From Candidatus Fermentibacterota bacterium (GTDB lineage: Bacteria > Fermentibacterota > Fermentibacteria > Fermentibacterales > Fermentibacteraceae): a stretch of DNA of 14,583 nucleotides. The notes beneath the pieces were generated by a model. It was not told the origin of the DNA. It did no database searches and saw only the letters and a list, made by a program, of their open reading frames with translations. The stretch lies in assembly GCA_022703195.1 (NCBI GenBank), contig JAKLEF010000017.1:1-14583 (forward strand). Reading direction: 5' to 3'. The translations under genes were made by a program, and so were the position numbers. Each line of letters opens with the position of its first letter. Positions within the stretch are counted from its first letter, which is position 1. Shown here piece after piece: positions 1-7,446 of the stretch.

Positions 1-97
1 CCAGAACCTGTCCCAGTGTCCCCTGTCGGATGTCCTCAAGAGATTCTCCCGTTCTGCAGCGCAAAGCTACACTCCCCGCCCCTCCGGGGGGAAGACC

Positions 98-127
98 TTG
101 CCCGGAAGCGGAGAGAGGGGTTATGAT
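98..127 (+). promoter_or_regulatory. Candidate sigma-70-type promoter for the acetyltransferase gene
   Basis: TTGCCC at 98-103 and TATGAT at 122-127 are separated by 18 bp, matching a -35/-10 pair with four and five of six consensus positions. Transcription would start near 134, so the mRNA would begin with a 6-bp GC hairpin (139-144 pairing with 149-154) before the start codon at 180. The local AT-richness of 121-165 contrasts with the rest of the window. This is pattern recognition only; no transcript data are available. Confidence 0.35.
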
Positions 128-179
128 AACACGATATTACCCGGTCGTCCGGGTCGTATTTATGGAAAGAAGAACGGTG

Positions 180-764
180 ATGAGGATATCCCTGAGGAGA
201 TTCGCGGAGCGCGACCTGCCCTCGCTCGAGCGCTGGCGCGAAGAGATCGACTCCGACAGGTACATGGAGAGGCTGAGCCCCGTGAACTTCGACGGTTCGG
301 GATTCGAGGGCTGGGGCCTGGACTATGTCTGGTACGCGATCGAGGTGGACGGTTCCGCGGTGGGCGGCATCTGGTTCGACCTGAAGAGGAACGACAGGTC
401 GATAGGAGTGATGGGGATAGTGATCGGACGGACCGACTCCCTGGGCAGGGGGATAGGCCGCAGGGCGATAGCCAGGGCGATCCCCGCCGCCAGGAGGGTG
501 CTCGGTTTCGACACTGTCCGGCTCCACGTCCGGAGAACCAATCCCAGGGCAATCTCCTGCTACCTAGGCTGCGGGTTCGTCGTGACCGGCGAGGGCTCCA
601 AGCTCCTAGAAGACCGCGGCAAGGTCCCCTTCTACCGCATGGAGATGTACCTCGAATCCGGCGTCCCCGTCATGCCGTCGACCGGAGGGCTCGCCCTGCG
701 CGCTTCCGGCGCCGGTCAGGCCGGCCGCCGGAGCGAACCCGGCGGACAGAGGCGCACGGGCTGA
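180..764 (+). CDS. GNAT-family N-acetyltransferase
   Basis: This encodes a 194-residue acetyl-CoA-dependent N-acetyltransferase; the substrate cannot be told from sequence. The GNAT fold spans roughly residues 1-160. The acetyl-CoA pyrophosphate-binding motif A is visible as the run around L88-G89-R90-G91-I92-G93-R94, followed by the usual helix. The later NPRAISCYLGCGF segment matches the N-x-x-A-x-x-x-Y-x-x-x-GF motif B of RimI/RimJ-like enzymes. The last 30 or so residues are low-complexity (Gly, Arg, Ala) and probably disordered. I chose ATG at 180 because the family fold begins directly there (RISLRRFAERDLPSLERW) and the candidate promoter lies at 98-127. The frame is open back to 30, with other possible starts at 123 and 162, the former having a purine-rich stretch in front. 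It stands alone: the next gene starts 104 bp downstream. Confidence 0.85.
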   Translation: MRISLRRFAERDLPSLERWREEIDSDRYMERLSPVNFDGSGFEGWGLDYVWYAIEVDGSAVGGIWFDLKRNDRSIGVMGIVIGRTDSLGRGIGRRAIARAIPAARRVLGFDTVRLHVRRTNPRAISCYLGCGFVVTGEGSKLLEDRGKVPFYRMEMYLESGVPVMPSTGGLALRASGAGQAGRRSEPGGQRRTG

Positions 765-867
765 TCCCGCAGCGGCGCTCCCGGCTCCATCTGCAGCAGA
801 CTCCATATCGCATCATGGCGTGAAGCGGCCGGCCCGGCGCACTGCGGCTGGCACCCCGGCACAAACA

Positions 868-879
868 GATGTATACATC
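868..879. promoter_or_regulatory. Perfect 12-bp palindrome over the polymerase start codon
   Basis: GATGTATACATC is perfectly self-complementary and overlaps the first possible ATG (869) of the polymerase gene, ending 4 nt before the second (884). It is AT-richer than its surroundings. Perfect dyads over a start site are typical of repressor operators, and an error-prone-type polymerase would be a logical target of damage-dependent repression. I recognise no specific regulator motif, so the operator role is inference. Confidence 0.35.
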
Positions 880-3718
880 GGGCATGAGCGCCATCATCCT
901 GGCCAGGAGCTGCTACTCCTTCGGCTACGGCGTCGAGACGCCGGCCGGCATCGCCTGCGCGGCGCCGCCCGGGGCTGCCGGTGTGCTGCTCGCCGATTCC
1001 GGGGGTCTCCACGGCCAGCACGAATTCCAGGCTGCCGCCCCGGACGGGATGAAACCGGGAGCCGGCTGCCGGATCTCCCCGGGAGTTGTCCTGGCCTCCC
1101 TCGAAGGCGGCTGGGCACAGCTCTCGTCCCTTGTCACGGCCGTCTCGTCGCAGCTCCCCCTCGCCGAAGCATTCTCGTCCGGCACGGACCGTCTCGCGGC
1201 GCTCGTCTCCCGGCCTGGTGACGCCCTGGCCCTGGCGGAGGCCGGGTTCTCGGGCGCCCTTTTCGGTGCGGTCCTTCCGGCGTGTTTCGGAAACGATCCG
1301 GGGGTGTCGGAGGCTTCGTTCACCGGGGCGGGCATCGTGCCTGCGGCATGCTGGCCGGTCGTTTCCATCGCGGAATCCTCGCGCAGGGCGCACAGGCTTC
1401 TGCGGGCCGCCTCCGCCGGTTCTTCCGAGGCTTCGCTGCCGTCACGGGCGTTCGCCTCGCGCCATGCCTCCATGCCCGGCGACGGAGCGCTGGAGCGCCA
1501 GTTCGCCGGCCTGCGCACCTCGCGCGAGGGTGCGGCCCTGCTCGCATCCCGGCTGGACACGTTCCACCCCCATGCGGGCCTCCTCCTGTCGGCCGGAGAT
1601 GCCGGCAGCGTGCCGCTCCTGCGAAGCATGGCCGAGGAGGCCTTCCGGCGCACCTACGGGAACGGCATGGCGGCCCGGAGGCGCCTGGAGACGGAGCTTT
1701 CGGCCATAGCGGCCGCGGGCCTGGCCGGATACTTCCTCGCCGTCAGGGAGGTCGCGGAATTCTGCGCCGCGAGGGGCATATCGGCGACGGCGCGCGGGTC
1801 GGCCGCGGGCAGCATGGTGAGCTACCTGCTGGGCATCTCGGGGGTCTGCCCGCTGCGCTGCGGCCTGTCCTTCAGCCGGTTCTTCAACCCGCAGAGACCC
1901 GATCCGCCCGACATCGACCTCGACATCGACAGTGCGCGGCGCGACGAGGTCGTGGCCTTCGTCCTGGGCAGGTGGGGCCGGGAGTCGGCCTGCGTGGGCG
2001 AGATCGTCAGGCACAGGCGCAGCTCCGCGTTCCGCTGCGCCGCCTCGGCGGCCGGGCTGGGCCCGTCCGACATAGACTCGATGTCGGTGCTCCTCGACGA
2101 CCGGGATGCCGCAGTCTGGCGGAGGGATGCCGGCAGGCGCCTCCTGGCCGACGCCGCCCTGCTCGAGGGCCTGCCCTCGCATGTCGCCCCCCACCCCTGC
2201 GGGATCGTGATATCCCCGCGCCCGGTCTGCGAGGTCGTGCCGCTGTCGCCCGGCACGTCGGGCCAGGCCGTCACCCAGTTCGACATGGTCGGAGTCGAGA
2301 GAGCCGGGCTCCTGAAGATGGATCTGCTCGGGCAGCGCGGCCTCACCGCCATTTCCCTCGCCCTCGGATGGGATGCGCGGGGCGGGCGGGCGGCCCGGGG
2401 CGGGATGCCGCACGTCCCGGGGGACATCCGGGACGCCCTCGAGCTGATGGCGTCGGGCAGGACGATAGGCGTCGCACATGTCGAATCCCCGGCGCTCAGG
2501 GGCCTCCTGACGGAGATGAGGGTGGCGAGCCTCGACGACGTGGCGCGCGCGCTGGCCCTGGTAAGGCCGGGCGCCTCGGGCAGCGGGACCAGGGAGCGCT
2601 TCTTCGCGGCCATGAGGGGCGAAGCCCGTCCGGAGTGGGAGTTCGACGAGCTCCGCGACATCCTGGGCGGCAGCTTCGGCGAGATGCTCTACGAGGAGGA
2701 CGTGTCGGAGTGCGCCGCAAGGCTCCTCGGGATCGACGACGGGCAGGGCGACCTGGTCAGGCGCCGGCTGAAGAGGAAGAGCCTGTCGCCCGCGGATCTC
2801 GAGGCATTCGGGGTGGACGGCGCCCGGGCCTCGGCCGTCCACGCCTTCCTCTCGCGCTTCGCCGGGTACGGGTTCTGCCGTGCCCACGCCTACTCGTATG
2901 CGGCGATAGCTTGCATCTCGGCATCCCTGAAGGCCTCGAGCCCGGCATGCTTCATGGCGGCCGTCCTGGCGGGAGGCGGGGGCTTCTACGACCAGCGGAC
3001 CTATGTGGAGGAGGCCAGGCGCCTCGGGCTCGCGATCGCGCCGCCGGGGGTCAACTCGGGGGAGTGGTGCGCCAGGCCGTCCGGGGGGGGCGTGATGCTC
3101 GGATTCTCGAGCCTGCGAGGCATGGGACCCTCGGAGCATGCCGCGCTCGCGAGGGGGAGGCCGTACGACTCCCCGGGGCAGGTCGTCGCCGCTGGCGTGG
3201 GGCGCGGGGTCGTGAAGGCCATGGCGCAGGCCGGGTGCTTCGGGGAGATAGGCCTGACCCGCCCCGGGGCCCTCTGGGAGATGAACCGCAGGTCCGGCGG
3301 CTTCTTCACGCGGGAGGAGGAGGGGCTGCCCGGGATCCCCGAACACTGCAGGAGCGAGATGGTCTCGCTCGATCTCGAGTTCCTCGGGGCGGCGGTCACC
3401 TGCAGCCCCCTCTCGCTGGTCGATCGCCCGGACGGCACCGTTCCGCTCGATCGCCTCACCGGGGCTGTCCAGTCCGGCATCTGGGGGAGGGTGGCCTCCC
3501 GCAGGAGCCTCTCCGAGGGGGCCGGTTTCCTCATGCTCGAGGACGACAGGGGGTATGCCGACGTCTTCCTGCCGTCCCCCCTGTACTCGCAGTCGCGCCT
3601 GATATCGCGCAGGGAGGGCGCCACCGTCGTGCTGGGGGTCGCAGCGGGCCGCGACGGCAGGCTCCGGGCCACGTCCGTCTCCGCCGGCCCATTGACGCCA
3701 TGCCGCCGGGTGGTATGA
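869..3718 (+). CDS. DnaE-family DNA polymerase (Pol III alpha-like), short form with degenerate PHP domain
   Basis: This C-family DNA polymerase has 949 residues, against about 1050-1160 for usual DnaE/DnaE2. Residues 1-200 follow the PHP layout, but metal ligands are gone: the usual LHVHSxYS is LARSCYSF and TDHGxLxG is ADSGGLHG. The palm is intact: the GRGSAAGS box reads ARGSAAGS at 308-315, and the catalytic acids are D348 and D350 (PDIDLD) and D485 (LLKMDLLGQRGLT). The fingers include the AGYGFCRAHAYSYA segment near 669, then a helix-hairpin-helix stretch and an OB-fold-like C-terminus (about 860-949). Polymerisation should work; PHP proofreading should not. Classic DnaE2 sits with imuA/imuB, which are absent here, so this may be a second, translesion-type polymerase or a divergent short DnaE. 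ATG 884 (MSAIILARSCYSF) is an equally good start; neither has a clear Shine-Dalgarno. The Lon-like gene follows after 49 bp. Confidence 0.88.
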   Translation: MYTSGMSAIILARSCYSFGYGVETPAGIACAAPPGAAGVLLADSGGLHGQHEFQAAAPDGMKPGAGCRISPGVVLASLEGGWAQLSSLVTAVSSQLPLAEAFSSGTDRLAALVSRPGDALALAEAGFSGALFGAVLPACFGNDPGVSEASFTGAGIVPAACWPVVSIAESSRRAHRLLRAASAGSSEASLPSRAFASRHASMPGDGALERQFAGLRTSREGAALLASRLDTFHPHAGLLLSAGDAGSVPLLRSMAEEAFRRTYGNGMAARRRLETELSAIAAAGLAGYFLAVREVAEFCAARGISATARGSAAGSMVSYLLGISGVCPLRCGLSFSRFFNPQRPDPPDIDLDIDSARRDEVVAFVLGRWGRESACVGEIVRHRRSSAFRCAASAAGLGPSDIDSMSVLLDDRDAAVWRRDAGRRLLADAALLEGLPSHVAPHPCGIVISPRPVCEVVPLSPGTSGQAVTQFDMVGVERAGLLKMDLLGQRGLTAISLALGWDARGGRAARGGMPHVPGDIRDALELMASGRTIGVAHVESPALRGLLTEMRVASLDDVARALALVRPGASGSGTRERFFAAMRGEARPEWEFDELRDILGGSFGEMLYEEDVSECAARLLGIDDGQGDLVRRRLKRKSLSPADLEAFGVDGARASAVHAFLSRFAGYGFCRAHAYSYAAIACISASLKASSPACFMAAVLAGGGGFYDQRTYVEEARRLGLAIAPPGVNSGEWCARPSGGGVMLGFSSLRGMGPSEHAALARGRPYDSPGQVVAAGVGRGVVKAMAQAGCFGEIGLTRPGALWEMNRRSGGFFTREEEGLPGIPEHCRSEMVSLDLEFLGAAVTCSPLSLVDRPDGTVPLDRLTGAVQSGIWGRVASRRSLSEGAGFLMLEDDRGYADVFLPSPLYSQSRLISRREGATVVLGVAAGRDGRLRATSVSAGPLTPCRRVV

Positions 3719-3767
3719 AAAGGTGCGGTCATGGAGCCGCAGGCCGGACAGGACTGGAGGGAAGAGC

Positions 3768-6146
3768 ATGCCGGAGCCGCTTGCTCCAGGAGATCTCAGG
3801 TGGCGCTGTCCCGAGGGCGCCATGGGTTTCGACAGGACCGACAGGGCTTCCACCAGCAACAGGATCGTCGGCCAGGAGCGTGCAGTCAAGGCTGTCAGGC
3901 TCGGCCTAGAGATCCAGTCCCTGGGCTACAACATGTTCGTGACGGGCGTGTCCGGCACCGGGCGCGAGTCCACCGTGAAGCGGATACTCGATTCCCTAGA
4001 CCTCACCACCGATGATCTGAAGGACATCCTCTTCGTGCACAACTTCGAGGATCCCCAGCGCCCGATGGTCATCACCCTGCCCGCCGACGACGGCGAGGAG
4101 TTCGTCGGGAGCCTCGCCCAGTGCGTCGAGCTCCTGAAGAGCAACATCCCGGCGGTCATGTCGGGCGACCGCATGGGCAGCGAACGCAAGAAGATCCGTG
4201 CCGACGCCACCGCGAAGCAGCAGGAGCATCTGGACGCCTTCAGCCGGGAGGCGTCGGAGAAGGGCTTCGCGCTGGTGAAGGTGCAGACCGGACCCGGCCA
4301 GTTCGGGCCCGAGGTTCTCCCCGTCGTGAACGGCGAACCCGCGGGATTCGACAAGCTGGACGAGATGCAGAAGGCCGGGAGCCTCACCGCGGAGGCGAGG
4401 GAGAAGTACACATCCGACCACGAGGCGCTGTTCGGGCGCCTGATAGACGTGGTCAGGCGCAACCAGAGAATCGAGATGGAGGCGGCCGGGGAGGACCAGG
4501 AACTCGTCAGGAGGACGCTCAGGCCCACCGTCGAGGGCATCCTCGACAGGCTGAAGGAGACGGGCGACGCCAGGGTGGAGGCTTATGCCGACTCCCTCTC
4601 CGCGGCCATCCTCGACAACCTCGAACAGTTCCTCAACCCCGGCGAGGGCGAGGATCCGTACTACCTCTTCTCCGCCAACCTGCTGGTGGACAACAGCAGC
4701 AAAAGGGGCAGGCCGGTCGTGATCGAGCAGTTCCCCGACCAGGTGAGCCTGTTCGGCAGCATCGACAGGCTGACGGTCGACAACAAGCCCTACAGCGACT
4801 TCACCCTGATCCGCGCCGGATCGCTCCTCAGAGCAAACGGCGGATACATCATCATGGATGCCATGGACATCCTCAGGCAGCCCGGGCTCTGGCCCGCGCT
4901 GATGCAGACCCTCCGGAACCAGACCGTGGTCATCAGGCAGCACGACCCGCTGAACCTCTTTCCGATCGACCTGCAGCCCGAACCCGTGGAGATCGACGTC
5001 AAGGTGATCCTCCTGGGCTCCGACTACCTCTACACCATGCTCGGCATGAGCGAGCCGGAGTTCGGGCTCCTGTTCCGCATCAGGGCCGACTTCGACGACG
5101 AGATGGACCTGACTCCGGAGAACCTGAGGGATTTCGGCGGCGTGATCGCATTCATCGCGGGCAACGAGAAGCTGACCCCGCTCTCCGGTTCCGCCGTGGC
5201 CGCGCTCGCCGAGCAGGCCGTGAGGATGGCGGACAGGAGGGACAGGATCTCGACCCAGTTCAGCCGCATAGCCGACTACGCCAGGCAGGCCGCCTACTGG
5301 GCCCGGTGCGAGTCCTCCCCGGTGGTCGAGGCCCCCCACGTCAGGAAGGCGATCCTCGAAAAGCGCGAGAGGCTCTCGATGGGGCAGGAGTACGCCCTGG
5401 ACAGCATCGAGCGCGGCGAGATGATGATAGACACCTCGGGGTCCCGGGCGGGGCAGGTCAACGGCCTGGTGGTGCTGAGCGGCGTAGACTACTCGTACGG
5501 CCTCCCGATGAGGGTGACGGCCCGCGTCTCGGCGGGGCGCGAGGGCGTGATAAACATCGAGAGGGAGGCGGATCTCTCCGGCTCCCTGCACACCAAGGGC
5601 ATCCTCATCATCACCGGCTTCCTCCGGGGCAGGTATGCGCTCGACTTCCCCCTGTCGCTGTCCGCCAGCATCTGCATCGAGCAGAGCTACGGAGGGGTCG
5701 AGGGCGACAGCGCGTCGAGCGCCGAGCTCTATGCCCTCCTGAGTGCCCTCTCGGGGCTCCCGGTGCGCCAGGACCTGGCGGTCACCGGGTCCGTGAACCA
5801 GTACGGCGAGATCCAGCCCATCGGCGGCGTGAACTACAAGATCGAGGGCTTCTTCAACGTCTGCAGGCGCAGGGGCCTGACAGGCACCCAGGGGGTGCTC
5901 GTGCCCGCATCCAACGTCGGGAGCCTCCAGCTCGACGACGACGTCGTGGCTGCGGTCGAGGCCGGAAGCTTCTCGATCTACCCCGTCAGAACCATCGACG
6001 AGGGCATCGAGCTGCTCACCGGAGTCCCCTCCGGGTCTCCGGCGGGCCCGGGCGGCTGCTTCCCGGAGGGATCCGTCAACGGGCTGGCAGAGGCCTCCCT
6101 CCGCCGCATGGCCGAGATCCTCCGGAGCTTCGGCAGGGGGAGCTGA
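3768..6146 (+). CDS. Lon-like ATP-dependent protease (AAA_32 plus S16 peptidase domain, COG1067 type)
   Basis: This 792-residue cytoplasmic ATP-dependent serine protease belongs to the Lon-like family that includes E. coli YcbZ/LonH, not canonical Lon. The N-terminal ATPase has a Walker A-like GVSGTGRES at 60-68 with Arg66 where canonical Walker A has Lys, which I recall as common in this family. The GGYIIMDAMDIL segment serves as Walker B. The peptidase domain carries the Ser-Lys dyad: S648 in EGDSAS and K691 in GGVNYKIEGFF, 43 residues apart as in other Lon proteases. Length is normal. I chose ATG 3768 because a GGAGG ribosome binding site ends 7 nt upstream; an upstream GTG at 3723 lacks one. 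It lies 49 bp after the polymerase gene and 7 bp before the pyruvyl transferase, so co-transcription is likely. The substrates are unknown. Confidence 0.92.
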   Translation: MPEPLAPGDLRWRCPEGAMGFDRTDRASTSNRIVGQERAVKAVRLGLEIQSLGYNMFVTGVSGTGRESTVKRILDSLDLTTDDLKDILFVHNFEDPQRPMVITLPADDGEEFVGSLAQCVELLKSNIPAVMSGDRMGSERKKIRADATAKQQEHLDAFSREASEKGFALVKVQTGPGQFGPEVLPVVNGEPAGFDKLDEMQKAGSLTAEAREKYTSDHEALFGRLIDVVRRNQRIEMEAAGEDQELVRRTLRPTVEGILDRLKETGDARVEAYADSLSAAILDNLEQFLNPGEGEDPYYLFSANLLVDNSSKRGRPVVIEQFPDQVSLFGSIDRLTVDNKPYSDFTLIRAGSLLRANGGYIIMDAMDILRQPGLWPALMQTLRNQTVVIRQHDPLNLFPIDLQPEPVEIDVKVILLGSDYLYTMLGMSEPEFGLLFRIRADFDDEMDLTPENLRDFGGVIAFIAGNEKLTPLSGSAVAALAEQAVRMADRRDRISTQFSRIADYARQAAYWARCESSPVVEAPHVRKAILEKRERLSMGQEYALDSIERGEMMIDTSGSRAGQVNGLVVLSGVDYSYGLPMRVTARVSAGREGVINIEREADLSGSLHTKGILIITGFLRGRYALDFPLSLSASICIEQSYGGVEGDSASSAELYALLSALSGLPVRQDLAVTGSVNQYGEIQPIGGVNYKIEGFFNVCRRRGLTGTQGVLVPASNVGSLQLDDDVVAAVEAGSFSIYPVRTIDEGIELLTGVPSGSPAGPGGCFPEGSVNGLAEASLRRMAEILRSFGRGS

Positions 6147-6153
6147 GGGGTCC

Positions 6154-7356
6154 TTGCGGAGGCCCAGGGTCTTCACGTCGAGCTGGGGCCAGATGGAGAG
6201 CGCCGGTTCCAACATCGGCGATCTGGCCGTTTTCGCATCCCAGATGCAGGAGCTCGGCGATGCCTTCGACGTGGGCGTGATGTCGGGCGATCCCGCGGGA
6301 ACGGCCGCCCGGTGGGGCGCGAAGGGATTCTCTATCCGCCGGGGGCGTCTCGCCTCGATGATCCGCGGGGTCCTCTGGGCGGACTATGTGGTTGTGGGCG
6401 GAGGGGAGCTGGTCCAGGACAGGTCCTCGCTCCTCTATTCGCCGTTCAACCTTCTGCCGTTCCTGCTGTCGGCCTCCTTCGGGAAGCGCTCGTTCGCATG
6501 GCTCGTCGGGCTCGGACAGGGAGGAGAGCTGCGCCCCTGGACCCGCGCCTGGATAGCCCGTTGCATGGCGACCGCCAGAGGGATCAGCGTGAGGGACGCG
6601 CCTTCCGCCGACCTCCTCGCCGGCCTCGGGTTCCGGCCCGGTAGGGTCCTGCGCGCTGCCGACTCCGCCTTCTGCCTCTGCAGCGGGCGCAGGCCGGGCC
6701 CGGTGGACTCGGACATCCTCGGGGCAGCGCCCCGCGATGTCTCCAACCGGACCGGAGGGCTCCTCCCGCTCGAGACGAGGCGGAAGCTGGGGCTCGACCG
6801 CCCGGGAGGGGGGAGCTCCGCGGCCGCGGACTGGGCACGCATCCTCGACGGGCACCTCGCGAGGAGAGGGGGCAGGGTCATCCTCCTGCCGTTCCACACG
6901 GGACCGCTCTCCAATTCCGACGACCACTTCTGCCGCGAGGTCCTCGGCAGGATGCAGAGGGCGGACCGCGCCTCGATACTCGAGACGGAGAACCTGCACG
7001 GGTTCATGGATGCGATGGCCGGGTGCAGGGTCGTCGTGACCGCCCCCCTCCACGGTGCGATCCTTTCCGTGGTGACCGGTGCGCTTCCCGTCGCGGTGCC
7101 GTATTCGTCGAAGGGTACGAGATTCATGGAGGAGGCGGGGCTCGGCGACCTCTCCGTGCCGACATCCCGGCCCGGGTGGGCGGTGGAGGCGGCCGCGCTG
7201 GTCGACGAAGCCTGGCGCACGTGCGGATCGCGCTGGTGCGGTCTCTCCGCGAGACGCTCCGAACTGCGGGCCAGGGCCGAACTGAACACGGCCTACTTCG
7301 GATCGGTGTGCGGGACAGCCAGCCTTGCCCCGTCCGGCCCGCGGCGAGTATATTGA
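6154..7356 (+). CDS. Polysaccharide pyruvyl transferase family protein
   Basis: This 400-residue protein resembles the PF04230 family (CsaB/WcaK), which transfers pyruvate from phosphoenolpyruvate to sugars of surface polysaccharides as a ketal. Visible hallmarks are the N-terminal SNIGDLAVF (N20-I-G-D23), the VVVGGGELVQD strand-loop at about 79-89 and the C-terminal APLHGAILSVVTGALPVAVPYSSKGTRF region with H300. Most relatives have RLH where this has PLH, so activity on a classical substrate is not assured. No signal peptide or membrane segment is obvious. The start is TTG 6154, preceded by a GA/G-rich stretch at 6137-6150; the next in-frame ATG (6193) would cut into the NIGD region. It begins 7 bp after the protease gene, yet its likely job (cell-envelope glycan modification) is closer to that of the glycosyltransferases at 12999-14583. 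An intrinsic terminator follows. Confidence 0.8.
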   Translation: MRRPRVFTSSWGQMESAGSNIGDLAVFASQMQELGDAFDVGVMSGDPAGTAARWGAKGFSIRRGRLASMIRGVLWADYVVVGGGELVQDRSSLLYSPFNLLPFLLSASFGKRSFAWLVGLGQGGELRPWTRAWIARCMATARGISVRDAPSADLLAGLGFRPGRVLRAADSAFCLCSGRRPGPVDSDILGAAPRDVSNRTGGLLPLETRRKLGLDRPGGGSSAAADWARILDGHLARRGGRVILLPFHTGPLSNSDDHFCREVLGRMQRADRASILETENLHGFMDAMAGCRVVVTAPLHGAILSVVTGALPVAVPYSSKGTRFMEEAGLGDLSVPTSRPGWAVEAAALVDEAWRTCGSRWCGLSARRSELRARAELNTAYFGSVCGTASLAPSGPRRVY

Positions 7357-7367
7357 CATCGCGAAGC

Positions 7368-7407
7368 TAGGCGACACTGCACCGAAAACGGTGTGGCGCC
7401 TATTTTT
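7368..7407 (+). terminator. Intrinsic terminator after the pyruvyl transferase gene
   Basis: TAGGCG (7368-7373) pairs with CGCCTA (7397-7402) and CTGCACCG (7377-7384) pairs with CGGTGTGG (7389-7396), including two G-U pairs. The loop is AAAA and there is a 3-nt ACA bulge on the 5' side. TTTTT (7403-7407) follows directly. This is a textbook rho-independent terminator 12 nt after the stop codon. It lies 40 bp before glutamate dehydrogenase, so it could instead act as an attenuator for that gene if transcription starts upstream. Confidence 0.8.
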
Positions 7408-7446
7408 ATCTCTCCGGTACCGTAACCGTCTGTTCAGGAGGTCAAA

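Noticed and set aside
869..3718. Classic ImuA-ImuB-DnaE2 mutagenesis cassette
   Set aside because: The polymerase is DnaE-like, but neither ImuA/RecA-like nor ImuB/Y-family-like genes flank it within this window.
1442..3889. Very long open frame on the minus strand opposite the polymerase gene
   Set aside because: It is antisense to a gene with clear catalytic motifs, its product is rich in Arg/Pro/Gly without any family motif, and such mirror frames are expected at this GC content.
1282..3909. Long + strand frame overlapping the polymerase gene in another phase
   Set aside because: The composition (Arg, Gly, Pro, Ala repeats) is that of a frame-shifted reading of a GC-rich gene; no motif was found.
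3996..6215. Long minus-strand frame opposite the Lon-like gene
   Set aside because: The sense strand encodes a complete Ser-Lys protease with expected length; the antisense product is a compositional shadow.
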